Part shown: positions 14,424 to 27,955 of the stretch, in pieces
Numbering within the stretch: position 1 is the first letter of the stretch
How the letters are laid out: every line of letters begins with the position of its first letter
Source of the DNA: Symsagittifera roscoffensis
Lineage: Eukaryota > Xenacoelomorpha > Acoela > Convolutidae
Reading direction: 5' to 3'
DNA length: 58,944 bases
Assembly (NCBI RefSeq): GCF_963678635.1
Contig: NW_026971210.1
Span: 1 to 58,944, forward strand
The notes under the pieces: generated by a model
Seen by the model: only the letters and a program-made list of their open reading frames with translations
Databases searched by the model: none
Told to the model about the DNA's origin: nothing
Position numbers and translations under genes: made by a program

Positions 14424-14588
14424 GCGTATTTGCTGTCGCAGGGGAGTTGTTTACAGCCCGCTGTTTCGATTGAACACAATATGTCACATTTCAGTGGGTA
14501 GTTTTACGAAAACTACCCACTGAAATGTGACATTGTTTTCAATCGAAATAGCGGGTTGTAAAGAGCTCCCCTGCGGTGGCAAATACGC
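14424..14588. repeat. Large palindrome in array I, copy 2
   Basis: Same structure as the copy at 4285, centred on ACG at 14506-14508. The innermost stem GTGGGTAGTTTT/AAAACTACCCAC is perfect. Confidence 0.9.
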
Positions 14589-17500
14589 CACAAATTTTTT
14601 ACTCAAAAGTTAATTGCCCTTTAAAAGTCAATTTTTTGACCATTTTTTCGAAACTTTTTGACTTTCCTCGAAAACTAATCTCTCAAATCTGAAATTTTTG
14701 TTTCAGTCAAAAGTACGTGTTATGGGTAGCTCCCCTCCAGAAGCGATAACGCCCAAGGTTTTTTTACGCCAGAGGAGGATAGTTTTCGAGTAAATTTTCA
14801 AAAAACGAAAAAAAAATCGAATTTTTGACTTTTCGGAGGGTCATAACTGTGTTGGAAAATTTACGCATAATCATATATGCCGAGAAGCTTCCCACAAATC
14901 GTTTTACTCAATGAAATCAAAACCTCTCAGATTTGGGTGGTTAGTTTTTGAGAATTTTGAGAAGCTATTATTTTTGTACCAAGCGGGTACTAGTTTTTTT
15001 TATTGAGAAAGGACTCAAGAAAAGCACTATTCGATAACCAAAACTCCAATCTAATTCATCTAATTCGTATTGAGCAAATTGAGTTAAAGAGTAATTCAAT
15101 ACATTTAGCCTGGTTGATTAAACAACAAATTATTTTCGATTTTTCTGTTTCGTGAAAGTTTTGTTTTGTATTCAACAAGGCAAAACGTATTGAATTTCTC
15201 CTTAACTCGGGTTCGCTCAATACAAATCCGATTGGAGTTATGAATATCGAATATTGGTTTTCTTGAGTCCTTTCTCAGTACAAAAATAGTAGCCTCTTTG
15301 TACAAAAATAGTAATTTCTCAATCAGAAGTTGCAAACTTCGATCATTCTCCCAAAACTGACGTTTTGGTTTCCTCGAGTAGAAGGTTTTGTGGGAATTTT
15401 TGTTGCATATTTGAGTATGCCCAAACTTTTTAACACAAAAAGTTATGACCCTCAGAAAAATCAATTTTTCGTTTTTTTGAACATTTTTTGAAACTTTTTG
15501 ACTTCTCTCGTAAACTATCCTCTCAAATCTGAAATTTTAGTTTCAATCGAAAGTACGAGCCATGTAGAGTTCACCTCCTGAAGCGTTTACGCCCAATTTT
15601 TTTACTCAAAAAGTTATGACGCTTAAAAAAATTTTCTTCAATTTTTTGATTAGTTTTGAAACTTTTTATCTTCTCTCGAAAACTACCCGCTCAAATCTGA
15701 AGTTTTGGTTTTATTCGAAAGTACGTGTTATGAGAAGCTCCACTCCAGAAGCGATTGTGCCCAAGTTACTTTACGCTCAAGGAGGGTAGTATTCGAGAAA
15801 TTTTGAAAATTATCAAAAAACTACTAAAAATCCGAAAATTTGACTTTCCGGAGGGTCTTAACTTGTAGTGTTAAAGGAAACTAGTCTTATTCTTTTTTGC
15901 AACGGAGCTTCTCACAACCTAATCTACTCATTGAAACCAAAACTTTACATTGGATTGGATAGTTTTTGAGAAATCTTAAAATTTTAAAAAATCAGGAATT
16001 TGACTTTTCCGAGAATCTAGTTTGTGTGAAAAAATGGGCATTGCCGCTCATGCAGGGGAGCTTAACCACAACCTGCTTGAATGATTGAAACCAAAATTTA
16101 AGACTTGAAGGGGTAGTTTTTTTTCAGAAAAGTTTCAAAAAACGTTCAAAAAATCGAAATTTTGATTATTACGAGGTCATAATTTGTGGAGTCTTAAAAG
16201 GTTCTGAATGAAACAGAAATTGGAAATTCTTTTCGGTTTTTCTGTGTCTTGAATTTTTTTTTCAACCAGGCAAAACGTATTGAATTTCTCTTCAACTCGG
16301 GTTTGCTCAATACGAATCCGATTGGAGTTATGGTTATCGAATATTGGTTTTCTTGAGTCCTTTCTCAGTACAAAAACGGTATCCTTTTAGTACCAAAACA
16401 GTAACTTAAACTTCTCAATAATAATTTGCAAATTTTGAGCATTCTCCCAAAACGGAGTTTTCGTTTTCCTTGAGTAGAACGATTTGTGGGAAACTTCGTT
16501 GCATATATGATTATGCCGAACCTTTTTAACACAAAAAGTTATGACCCTCCGAAAAGTCGATTTTTTGACCATTTCTTGAAACTCTTTTCTCTAAGAACCT
16601 AAACTTCTCTAAGAACCTACCCTCTCAAATATGAGATTTGGTTGCAATGTTTGGATTAGATTGCGGTGAGGTCCCCTGCAAATTTTTTACACAAAAACTA
16701 GGGCCTATAAAAAAGTCAAATTTTCGACAGATTTGAGAGGTTAATTTTCGAGGGAAGAAAAAAAGTTCCGAAAAATGTTTTTTTAAAGGGCCATTACTTT
16801 TTGAGTAAGAAAATTTTGGCGTATTTGCTGCCGCAGGGGAGTTCTTTACAGCCCGCTGTTTCGATTGAAAACAATATGTCAAATATGAAAACAATATTTG
16901 AAATTTTAGTTTCAATAGAAGGTACGTGTTATGGATCCCCTCCTGAAGCGATGTCGCCCACGTTATTTTACGCCCAAAGATGATAGTTTTCGGGAAAATT
17001 TGTAATTCATCAAAAAACGATCAAAAAGTACAAAATTTGACTTTTTGGAGGGTCTTAACTTTTTGTGTTAAAAATTATAGGCATCATCATATATGCTGCG
17101 GAGCTTCCCACAAACCGTTCTACTCAATGAAACCTCAGATTTGGGAGGTTAGTTTCTGAGAAGTTAACTATTTTTTGTACTAAAAAGGTACTATTTTTGT
17201 ACTGAGAAAGGACTCAAGAAAACAAATATTTGATAACCATAACACCAATTAAATTCGTATAGAGCGAACCCGAGTTAAAGAGAAATCCAATACGTTTTAC
17301 CTGGTTGAATAAATAACAAAACACAGTTTCAAAAAAGAGAAAGACATCGAAAAGAAAATTTTTTCCAAATTCTGTTTCATTCAGAACCTTTTAAGACAGC
17401 AAGTTATGACCTCGTAAAAATCAAAGTTTCGATTTTTTGACCGTTTTTTGAAACCTTTCTCGAAAAACTATCGTTCCAAGTCTTGGATTTTAGTTGCAAT

Positions 17501-17686
17501 TGTTCGAAGAGTTAGTGGTAAGCGCCCGTGCATCAGCAGCTATGCCCAAATTTCTTACACGAAAACTAGGGCCTATAAAAAAGTCAAATTTTCGACAGAT
17601 TTGAGAGGTTAATTTTCGAGGGAAGTCAAAAAGTTCCGAAAAATGTTTTTTTAAAGAATCCTTACTTTTTGAGTAAGAAAATTTTG

Positions 17687-17853
17687 GCGTATTTGCTGCC
17701 GCAGGGGAGTTCTTTACAGCCCGCTGTTTCGATTGAAAACAATATGTCACATTTCAGTGGGTAGTTTTACGAAAACTACCCACTGAAATGTGACATATTG
17801 TTTTCAATCGAAATAGCGGGTTGTAAAGAGCTCCCCTGCGGTGGCAAATACGC
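17687..17853. repeat. Large palindrome in array I, copy 3
   Basis: Centred on ACG at 17769-17771, with near-perfect arms. It lies 3.26 kb from copy 2, matching the higher-order unit length. Confidence 0.9.
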
Positions 17854-18739
17854 CACATTTTTTACTCAAAAATTAATTGCCCTTTAAAAGTCAATTTTTT
17901 GACCATTTTTTCGAAACTTTTTGACTTTCCTCGAAAACTAATCTCTCAAATCTGAAATTTTTGTTTCAGTCAAAAGTACGTGTTATGGGTAGCTCCCCTC
18001 CAGAAGCGATAACGCCCAAGGTTTTTTTACGCCAGAGGAGGATAGTTTTCGAGTAAAATTTTCAAAAAACGAAAAAAACGAATTTTTTTGACTTTTCGGA
18101 GGGTCATAACTGTGTTGGAAAATTTACGCATAATCATATATGCCGAGAAGCTTCCCACAAATCGTTTTACTCAATGAAATCAAAACCTCTCAGATTTGGG
18201 TGGTTAGTTTTTGAGAAGCTATTATTTTTGTACCAAGCGGGTACTAGTTTTTTATTGAGAAAGGACTCAAGAAAAGCACTATTCGATAACCAAAACTCCA
18301 ATCTAATTCATCTAATTCGTATTGAGCAAATTGAGTTAAAGAGTAATTCAATACATTTAGCCTGGTTGATTAAACAACAAATTATTTTCGGTTTTTCTGT
18401 TTCGTGAAAGTTTTGTTTTGTATTCAACAAGGCAAAACGTATTGAATTTCTCCTTAACTCGGGTTCGCTCAATACAAATCCGATTGGAGTTATGAATATC
18501 GAATATTGGTTTTCTTGAGTCCTTTCTCAGTACAAAAATAGTAGCCTCTTTGTACAAAAATAGTAATTTCTCAATCAGAAGTTGCAAACTTCGATCATTC
18601 TCCCAAAACTGACGTTTTGGTTTCCTCGAGTAGAAGATTTTGTGGGAATTTTTGTTGCATATTCGAGTATGCCCAAACTTTTTAACACAAAAAGTTATGA
18701 CCCTCAGAAAAATCAATTTTTCGTTTTTTTGACCATTTT

Positions 18740-20900
18740 TTGAAACTTTTTGACCTCTCTCGTAAACTATCCTCTCAAATCTGAATTTTTAGTTTCAATC
18801 GAAAGTACGAGTCATGTAGAGTTCACCTCCTGAAGCGTTTACGCCCAATTTTTTTACTCAAAAAGTTATGACGCTTAAAAAAATTTTCTTCAATTTTTTG
18901 ATTAGTTTTGAAACTTTTTATCTTCTCTCGAAAACTACCCGCTCAAATCTGAAGTTTTGGTTTTAATCGAAAGTACGTGTTATGAGAAGCTCCACTCCAG
19001 AAGCGATTGTGCCCAAGTTACTTTACGCTCAAGGAGGGTAGTATTCGAGAAATTTTGAAAATTATCAAAAAACTACTAAAAATCCGAAAATTTGACTTTC
19101 CGGAGGGTCTTAACTTGTAGTGTTAAAGAAAACTAGTCTTATTCTTTTTGCAACGGAGCTTCTCACAACCTAATCTACTCATTGAAACCAAAACTTTACA
19201 TTGGATTGGATAGTTTTTGAGAAATCTTAAAATTTCAAAAAATCAGGAATTTGACTTTTCCGAGAATCTAGTTTGTGTGAAAAAAATGGGCATTGCCGCT
19301 CATGCAGGGGAGCTTAACCACAACCTGCTTGAATGATTGAAACCAAAATTTAAGACTTGAAGGGGTAGTTTTTTTTAGAAAAGTTTCAAAAAACGTTCAA
19401 AAAATCGAAATTTTGATTATTACGAGGTCATAATTTGTGGAGTCTTAAAAGGTTCTGAATGAAACAGAAATTGGAAATTCTTTTCGGTTTTTCTGTGTCT
19501 TGAATTTTTTTTTCAACCAGGCAAAACGTATTGAATTTCTCTTTAACTCGGGTTTGCTCAATACGAATCCGATTGGAGTTATGGTTATCGAATATTGGTT
19601 TTCTTGAGTCCTTTCTCAGTACAAAAACGGTATCCTTTTAGTACCAAAACAGTAACTTAAACTTCTCAATAATAATTTGCAAATTTTGAGCATTCTCCCA
19701 AAACGGAGTTTTCGTTTTCCTTGAGTAGAACGATTTGTGGGAAACTTCGTTGCATATATGATTATGCCGAACCTTTTTAACACAAAAAGTTATGACCCTC
19801 CGAAAAGTCGTTTTTTTGACCATTTTTTGAAAGTTTTTGACTTCTCTCGTAAACTATCCTCTCAAATCTGAATTTTTAGTTTCAATCGAAAGTACGAGTC
19901 ATGTAGAGTTCACCTCCTGAAGCGTTTACGCCCAATTTTTTTACTCAAAAAGTTATGACGCTTAAAAAAATTTTCTTCAATTTTTTGATTAGTTTTGAAA
20001 CTTTTTATCTTCTCTCGAAAACTACCCGCTCAAATCTGAAGTTTTGGTTTTAATCGAAAGTACGTGTTATGAGAAGCTCCACTCCAGAAGCGATTGTGCC
20101 CAAGTTACTTTACGCTCAAGGAGGGTAGTATTCGAGAAATTTTGAAAATTATCAAAAAACTACTAAAAATCCGAAAATTTGACTTTCCGGAGGGTCTTAA
20201 CTTGTAGTGTTAAAGAAAACTAGTCTTATTCTTTTTGCAACGGAGCTTCTCACAACCTAATCTACTCATTGAAACCAAAACTTTACATTGGATTGGATAG
20301 TTTTTGAGAAATCTTAAAATTTCAAAAAATCAGGAATTTGACTTTTCCGAGAATCTAGTTTGTGTGAAAAAAATGGGCATTGCCGCTCATGCAGGGGAGC
20401 TTAACCACAACCTGCTTGAATGATTGAAACCAAAATTTAAGACTTGAAGGGGTAGTTTTTTTTAGAAAAGTTTCAAAAAACGTTCAAAAAATCGAAATTT
20501 TGATTATTACGAGGTCATAATTTGTGGAGTCTTAAAAGGTTCTGAATGAAACAGAAATTGGAAATTCTTTTCGGTTTTTCTGTGTCTTGAATTTTTTTTT
20601 CAACCAGGCAAAACGTATTGAATTTCTCTTTAACTCGGGTTTGCTCAATACGAATCCGATTGGAGTTATGGTTATCGAATATTGGTTTTCTTGAGTCCTT
20701 TCTCAGTACAAAAACGGTATCCTTTTAGTACCAAAACAGTAACTTTTAGTCTCAATAATAATTTGCAAATTTTGAGCATTCTCCCAAAACGGAGTTTTCG
20801 TTTTCCTTGAGTAGAACGATTTGTGGGAAACTTCGTTGCATATATGATTATGCCGAACCTTTTTAACACAAAAAGTTATGACCCTCCGAAAAGTCGATTT
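18740..20900 (+). repeat. Near-identical 1.08-kb tandem duplication
   Basis: From about 18740 the sequence repeats from about 19823 with almost no differences. Both copies share small variants such as a shortened T-run before GCAACGGAG. This is one of the youngest duplications in array I. Confidence 0.8.
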
Positions 20901-21155
20901 TTTGACCATTTCTTGAAACTCTTTTCTCTAAGAACCTAAACTTCTCTAAGAACCTACCCTCTCAAATATGAGATTTGGTTGCAATGTTTGGATTAGATTG
21001 CGGTGAGGTCCCCTGCAAATTTTTTACACAAAAACTAGGGCCTATAAAAAAGTCAAATTTTCGACAGATTTGAGAGGTTAATTTTCGAGGGAAGTCAAAA
21101 AGTTCCGAAAAATGTTTTTTTAAAGGGCCATTACTTTTTGAGTAAGAAAATTTTG

Positions 21156-21322
21156 GCGTATTTGCTGCCGCAAGGGAGTTCTTTACAGCCCGCTGTTTCG
21201 ATTGAAAACAATATGTCACATTTCAGTGGGTAGTTTTACGAAAACTACCTCGTGAAATGTGACATATTGTTTTCAATCGAAATATAGGGTTGTAAAGAGC
21301 TCCCCTGCGGTGGCAAATACGC
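21156..21322. repeat. Large palindrome in array I, copy 4 (decaying)
   Basis: Centred on ACG at 21238-21240. The inner right arm reads ACTACCTCGTGAAATG instead of ACTACCCACTGAAATG, so this copy has begun to lose symmetry. Confidence 0.85.
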
Positions 21323-23407
21323 CACAAATTTTTTACAAAAAAAGTTATTGCCCTTTAAAAGTCAATTTTTGATTTTTTGAACATTTTTTCGAAACTTTTT
21401 GACTTTCCTCGAAAACTAATCTCTCAAATCTGAAATTTTTGTTTCGGTCAAAAGTACGTGTTATGGGTAGCTCCCCCCCAGAAGCGATAACGCCCAAGGT
21501 TTTTTTACGCCAGAGGAGGACAGTTTTCGAGTAAGTTATCAAAAAACGAAAAAATCGAATTTTTGACTTTTCGGAGGGTCATAACTGTGTTAGAAAATTT
21601 ACGCATAATCATATATGCCGAGAAGCTTCCCACCAATCGTTTTACTCAATGAAATTTAAAACCTCTCAGATTTGGGTGGTTAGTTTTTGAGAAGCTACTA
21701 TTTTTGTACCAAGCGGGTACTAGTTTTGTATTGAGAAAGGACTCAAGAAAAGCACTATTCGTTAACCAAAACTCCAATCTAATTCGTATTGAGCAAATTG
21801 AGTTAAAGAGTAATTCAATACATTTAGCCTGGTTGATTAAACAACAAATTATTTTCGGTTTTTCAGTTTCGTGAAAGTTTTGTTTTGTATTCAACAAGGC
21901 AAATTGTATTGAATTTCTCTTTAACTCGGGTTCGCTCAATACGAATCCGATTGGAGTTATGAATATCGAATATTGGTTTTCTTGAGTCCTTTCTCATTAC
22001 AAAAATAGTAGCCTCTTTGTACAAAAATAGTAATTTCTCAATCAGAAGTTGCAAACTTCGATCATTCTCCCAAAACTGACGTTTTGATTTCCTCGAGTAG
22101 AAGGTTTTGTGGGAATTTTTGTTGCATATTTGAGTATGCCCAAACTTTTTAACACAAAAAGTTATGACCCTGAGAAAAATCAATTTTTCTTTTTTTTGAC
22201 CATTTTTTGAAACTGTTTGACTTCTCTCGTAAACTATCCTCTCAAATCTGAATTTTTAGTTTCAATCGAAAGTACGAGTCATGTCGAGTTCACCTCCGGA
22301 AGCGTTTACGCCCAATTTTTTTACTCAAAAAGTTATGACGCTTAAAAAAATTTTCTTCAATTTTTTGATTAGTTTTGAAACTTTTTATCTTCTCTCGAAA
22401 ACTACCCGCTCAAATCTGAAGTTTTGGTTTTATTCAAAAGTACGTGTTATGAGAAGCTCCACTCCAGAAGCGATTGCGCCCAAGTTACTTTACGCTCAAG
22501 GAGGGTAGTATTCGAGAAATTTTGAAAATTATCAAAAAACGATTAAAAATCCGAAAATTTGACTTAACTTGTAGTGTTAAAGGAAATTAGTCTTATTCTT
22601 TTTTGCAACGGAGCTTCTCACAACCTAATCTACTCATTGAAACCAGAACTTTACATTGGATTGGATAGTTTTTGAGAAATCTTAAAATTTCAAAAAATCA
22701 GGAATTTGACTTTTCCGAGAATCTAGTTTGTGTGAAAAAAATGGGCATTGCCGCTCATGCAGGGGAGCTTAACGACAACCTGCTTGAATGATTGAAACCA
22801 AAATTTAAGACTTGAAGGGGTAGTTTTTTTTAGAAAAGTTTCAAAAAACGTTCAAAAAATCGAAATTTTGATTATTACGAGGTCATAATTTGTGGAGTCT
22901 TAAAAGGTTCTGAATGAAACATAAATTGGAAATTCTTTTCGGTTTTTCTGTGTCTTGAATTTTTTTTTTCAACCAGGCAAAACGTTTTGAGTTTCTCTTT
23001 AACTCGGGTTTGCTCAATACGAATCCGATTGGAGTTATGGTTATCGAATATTGGTTTTCTTGAGTCCTTTCTCAGTACAAAAATAGTATCCTTTTAGTAC
23101 CAAAACAGTAACTTAAACTTCTCAATAATAATTTGCAAATTTTGAGCATTCTCCCAAAACGGAGTATTCGGTTTCCTTGAGTAGAACGATTTGTGGGAAA
23201 CTTCGTTGCATATATGATTATGCCGAACCTTTTTAGCACAAAAAGTTATGACCCTCCGAAAAGTCGATTTTTTGACCATTTCTTGAAACTCTTTTCTCTA
23301 AGAACCTAAACTTCTCTAAGAACCTACCCTCTCAAATATGAGATTTGGTTGCAATGTTTGGATTAGATTGCGGTAAGGTACCCTGCTTTAGCGACTACGC
23401 CCAATTT

Positions 23408-25209
23408 TTTTACTCAAAATGTTATGGCCCTTGAAAAAATTCGATTTTTTCAACCTTTTTTTCAAAACTTTTTAACTTCTCTCGAAAACTACCCCCTCCC
23501 TCAAATTCCAAAATTTAGTTTCACTCGTTAGTACGTGCTATGTGGAGCTTCTTTCCAAAAGCGACTACGCCCAAACTATTTTACGCCCTTTCTAACGATC
23601 AAACACTCGAAAATTTGACTTTTCGGAGGGTCGTAACTTTTTGTGTTAAAAATTTAGTCAATCGTTTTTGCAGCGGAGTTTTCGACAAACCGTTCTGCTC
23701 AATGAAACTAAAACCTCAGGTGTGAGGATAGTTTTTCAGAAGTAACTTCTTTTCGACTAAAAGGGTACTATTTTTTTTTACTGAGAAACGACTCAAGAAA
23801 ACCAATATTCGATAACCATAGCTCCAATCAGATTCGTATTGCGCGAAGCCGAGTTGAAGAGAAATTCAATACGTTTTGCCTGGTTGAAAAAAAAATTCAA
23901 GAAACAGAAAAACCGAAAAGAATTTTTTTTCCAATTTCTGTTTCATTCAGAACCTTTTAAGACTCCACAAATTATGACCTCGTAATAATCAAAATTTCGA
24001 TTTTGGGAGAATGCTCAAAGTTTGCAACTTCTCATTGAGAAGTTACTATTTTTCTACGAAGAGGATATTATTTTTGTACTGTGAAAGGACTCAAGAAAAC
24101 CAATACTCGATAACCATAACTCCAATCAGATTCGTATTGCGCGAACCCGAGTTAAGGAGAACTTCAATACGTTTTGCCTGGTTGAATAAATATCAAAACT
24201 AATTTTTCAAAAAACCGAAAAGAATTTTTTCCAATTTCTGTTTCATTCAGAACCTTTTAAGACATAATAAGATCTCGTATTTATCGAATTTTCGATTTTT
24301 TGGCCGTATTTTACTCAAAATGTTATGGCCCTTGAAAAAATTCGATTTTTTCAACCTTTTTTTCAAAACTTTTTAACTTCTCTCGAAAACTACCCCCTCC
24401 CTCAAATTCCAAAATTTAGTTTCACTCGTTAGTACGTGCTATGTGGAGCTTCTTTCCAAAAGCGACTACGCCCAAACTATTTTACGCCCTTTCTAACGAT
24501 CAAACACTCGAAAATTTGACTTTTCGGAGGGTCGTAACTTTTTGTGTTAAAAATTTAGTCAATCGTTTTTGCAGCGGAGTTTTCGACAAACCGTTCTGCT
24601 CAATGAAACGAAAACCTCAGGTGTGAGGATAGTTTTTCAGAAGTAACTTCTTTTCGACTAAAAGGGTACTATTTTTTTTACTGAGAAACGACTCAAGAAA
24701 ACCAATATTCGATAACCATAGCTCCAATCAGATTCGTATTGCGCGAAGCCGAGTTGAAGAGAAATTCAATACGTTTTGCCTGGTTGAAAAAAAAATTCAA
24801 GAAACAGAAAAACCGAAAAGAATTTTTTTCCAATTTCTGTTTCATTCAGAACCTTTTAAGACTCCACAAATTATGACCTCGTAATAATCAAAATTTCGAT
24901 TTTGGGAGAATGCTCAAAGTTTGCAACTTCTCATTGAGAAGTTACTATTTTTCTACGAAGAGGATATTATTTTTGTACTGTGAAAGGACTCAAGAAAACC
25001 AATACTCGATAACCATAACTCCAATCAGATTCGTATTGCGCGAACCCGAGTTAAGGAGAACTTCAATACGTTTTGCCTGGTTGAATAAATATCAAAACTA
25101 ATTTTTCAAAAAACCGAAAAGAATTTTTTCCAATTTCTGTTTCATTCAGAACCTTTTAAGACATAATAAGATCTCGTATTTATCGAAATTTCGATTTTTT
25201 GGCCGTATT
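23408..25209 (-). repeat. Two 0.90-kb tandem units, inverted relative to the main array
   Basis: 23408-24308 and 24309-25209 are near-identical. The anchor appears in reverse-complement orientation (near 23861, 24165, 24762, 25062), opposite to the bulk of 5000-23000. Confidence 0.85.
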
Positions 25210-25428
25210 TTGAAACTTTTATTTTGAAACCCTCCTAACTCTTAGATTTTGTTTTCATTGGTTCGAAAATGTTGTGGTAAGCTCCCCTGCATCAGCGGAT
25301 ACGCCCAAATTTTTTAGGCAAAAAACTATGGCCTTTAAAAAGAGTCAATTTTCAATTTTTTACTGTTTTTTTGAATTTTGTCGACTTCTCAAAAACTACC
25401 CTCGCAAATGTAAGGCTTCGGGGTTTCA

Positions 25429-25465
25429 GTAATCATTCATACAGCTCCGCTGTATGAATGATTAC
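25429..25465. repeat. Perfect 17-bp-stem hairpin, copy 1
   Basis: GTAATCATTCATACAGC, a TCC loop, then the exact reverse complement. The stem is perfect and AT-rich. Confidence 0.9.
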
Positions 25466-25528
25466 GACTAAGTTTTTTAACACAAAAATTTATGACCCAC
25501 CTAAAAGTCAAAGCTTTGATTTTTTGAT

Positions 25529-25636
25529 CGGAGCGAGAATAAGCTGACCTGTTGGCCGAAGATTTCACGGATGACTTCATGACGCTTGAACTCGAGTTTC
25601 AACTGATATGGTTAGTTAGTTTTCGGGGAACTATCC
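25529..25636. repeat. ~105-bp segment shared with the helicase region, copy 1
   Basis: Begins at GGAGCGAGAATAAGCTGACC and matches 26691-26797 and 28300-28407. The copies inside array I share a one-base deletion (TTCATGACGC against TTCATTGACGC at 28300), so they are probably derived from the 28300 type. Confidence 0.8.
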
Positions 25637-26590
25637 TCCCAATTCTTAGATTTTAGTTTCAATGTTTCGAACAGGTTGTCATAAGCTCCCCTGCATTAGC
25701 GGCTACGCTGAACTTTTTTACGCAAAAACTATGGCCTTAAAAAAGTCAATTTTTCGATTTTTTGACCGTTCTTTTGAAACTTATTGATTTCTCTCGAAAA
25801 TTACCCTGTCAAACCTAACTTTTTAGTTTCAATCGAAATCACGTGATATGGGAAGCATTTTCCAGAAGCGATTACGTCCAAGTAATTTACGCCCAAGGAG
25901 GGTAGTTTTTGATAAAAACTAAAAAAAATATCAAAAAACTATCAAAAATCGAATTTGATTTTTTGGTGGGTCATAACTTTTTGTGTTAAAAAGTTTGGGC
26001 ATAATCATATATGCAGCGAAGCATCCCACAAATCGTTCAACTCAAGGCAACCAAATTTTCAGTTTTGGGAGAATGCTAAAAGTTTGCAACTTCTCATTGA
26101 GAAGTTACTATTTTTCTACGAAGAGGATACTATTTTTGTACTGTGAAAGGACTCAAGAAAACCAATACTCGATAACCATAACTCCAATCAGATTCGTATT
26201 GCGCGAACCCGAGTTAAGGAGAACTTCAATACGTTTTGCCTGGTTGAATAAATAACAAAACTATTTTTTCAAAAAACCGAAACAATTTTTTTCCAATTTC
26301 TGTTTCATTCAGAACCTTTTAAGACAAGATAAGATGTATTTATCAAATTTTAGATTTTTTGGCCGTATTTTGAAACTTTTTTATTTTGAAACCCTCCTAA
26401 GTCTTAGATTTTGTTTTCATTGGTTCGAAAATGTTGTGGTAAGCTCCCCTGCATCAGCGGATACGCCCAAATTTTTTATGCAAAAAACTATGGCCTTTAA
26501 AAAGAGTCAATTTTAAATTTTTTACTGTTTTTTTGAATTTTGTCGACTTCTCAAAAACTACCCTCGCAAATGTAAGGCTTCGGGGTTTCA

Positions 26591-26627
26591 GTAATCATTC
26601 ATACAGCTCCGCTGTATGAATGATTAC
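26591..26627. repeat. Perfect 17-bp-stem hairpin, copy 2
   Basis: Identical to the hairpin at 25429, in the next 1.16-kb unit. Confidence 0.9.
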
Positions 26628-26690
26628 GACTAAGTTTTTTAACACAAAAATTTATGACCCACCTAAAAGTCAAAGCTTTGATTTTTTGAT

Positions 26691-26797
26691 CGGAGCGAGA
26701 ATAAGCTGACCTGTTGGCCGAAGATTTCACGGATGACTTCATGACGCTTGAACTCGAGTTTCAACTGATATGGTTAGTTATTTTTCGGGGAACTATC
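26691..26797. repeat. ~105-bp segment shared with the helicase region, copy 2
   Basis: Same segment as 25529-25636, including the one-base deletion. Confidence 0.8.
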
Positions 26798-27919
26798 CTC
26801 CCAATTCTTAGATTTTAGTTTCAATGTTTCGAACAGGTTGTCATAAGCTCCCCTGCATTAGCGGCTACGCTGAACTTTTTTACGCAAAAACTATGGCCTT
26901 AAAAAAGTCAATTTTTCGATTTTTTGACCGTTCTTTTGAAACTTATTGATTTCTCTCGAAAATTACCCTGTCAAACCTAACTTTTTAGTTTCAATCGAAA
27001 TCACGTGATATGGGAAGCATTTTCCAGAAGCGATTACGTCCAAGTAATTTACGCCCAAGGAGGGTAGTTTTTGATAAAAACTTAAAAAAATATCAAAAAA
27101 CTATCAAAAATCGAATTTGATTTTTTGGTGGGTCATAACTTTTTGTGTTAAAAAGTTTGGGCATAATCATATATGCAGCGAAGCATCCCACAAATCGTTC
27201 AACTCAAGGCAACCAAATTTTCAGTTTTGGGAGAATGCTAAAAGTTTGCAACTTCTCATTGAGAAGTTACTATTTTTCTACGAAGAGGATACTATTTTTG
27301 TACTGTGAAAGGACTCAAGAAAACCAATACTCGATAACCATAACTCCAATCAGATTCGTATTGCGCGAACCTGAGTTAAGGAGAACTTCAATACGTTTTG
27401 CCTGGTTGAATAAATAACAAAACTATTTTTTCAAAAAACCGAAACAATTTTTTTCCAATTTCTGTTTCATTCAGAACCTTTTAAGACAAGATAAGATGTA
27501 TTTATCAAAATTTGGATTTTTTTGCCGTATTTTGAAACTTTTTTATTTTGAAACCCTCCTAAGTCTTGGACTTTGTTTTAATTGGTTCGAAAAGGTTGTG
27601 GTAAGCTCCCTTGCATCAGCGGATACGCCCAAATGTTATAGGCAAAAACTATGGCCTTTAAAAAAGTCAATTTTCAATTTTTTACTGTTTTTTTGAACTT
27701 TTTGAAGTTTTTTTCGAAAACTAACCGCCCAAATGTCACATTTTGTTTTCAATCGAAAGAGTGTGTTTTGGGGAGCTCTCCTGTGTAAGGGGCTATGCCC
27801 AACTTTTTTCACACAAAAATTAGACCCTCGGAAAAGTCAAATTCCTGATTTTTCACCGTTTTTTGTATTTTTTCGACTTCTCAAAAATACCCTCGCAAAT
27901 ATAAGGTTTCGGGGTTCCA

Positions 27920-27955
27920 GTAATCATTCATACAGCTCCGCTGTATGATGATTAC
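27920..27955. repeat. Hairpin copy 3, one base lost
   Basis: Same hairpin, but the right arm has lost one A (TGTATGATGATTAC against TGTATGAATGATTAC), leaving a bulge. Confidence 0.85.

Larger units (their letters stand above)
13012..19823. repeat. Tandem ~3.25-kb higher-order units containing a palindrome
   Basis: Landmarks at 13125, 16387 and 19638 are spaced 3262 and 3251 bp. The extra length over the 2.35-kb unit is the segment carrying a large palindrome (14424-14588 and 17687-17853) and the following monomers. Confidence 0.85.
25210..27700 (-). repeat. Two 1.16-kb tandem units with foldback hairpins
   Basis: Sequence from about 25249 repeats at about 26410 and begins again at about 27570 (spacing about 1161 bp). 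Each unit carries the 37-nt perfect hairpin and a roughly 105-bp segment shared with the helicase region at 28300. A third, partial and more diverged unit continues to about 28020. Confidence 0.85.

Noticed and set aside
4687-27948. Dozens of 60-125-codon open frames inside the satellite array
   Set aside because: They are the same few frames repeated with the satellite units, occur on both strands over the same DNA, lack motifs, and change with unit variants. They are chance frames in AT-rich repeats.
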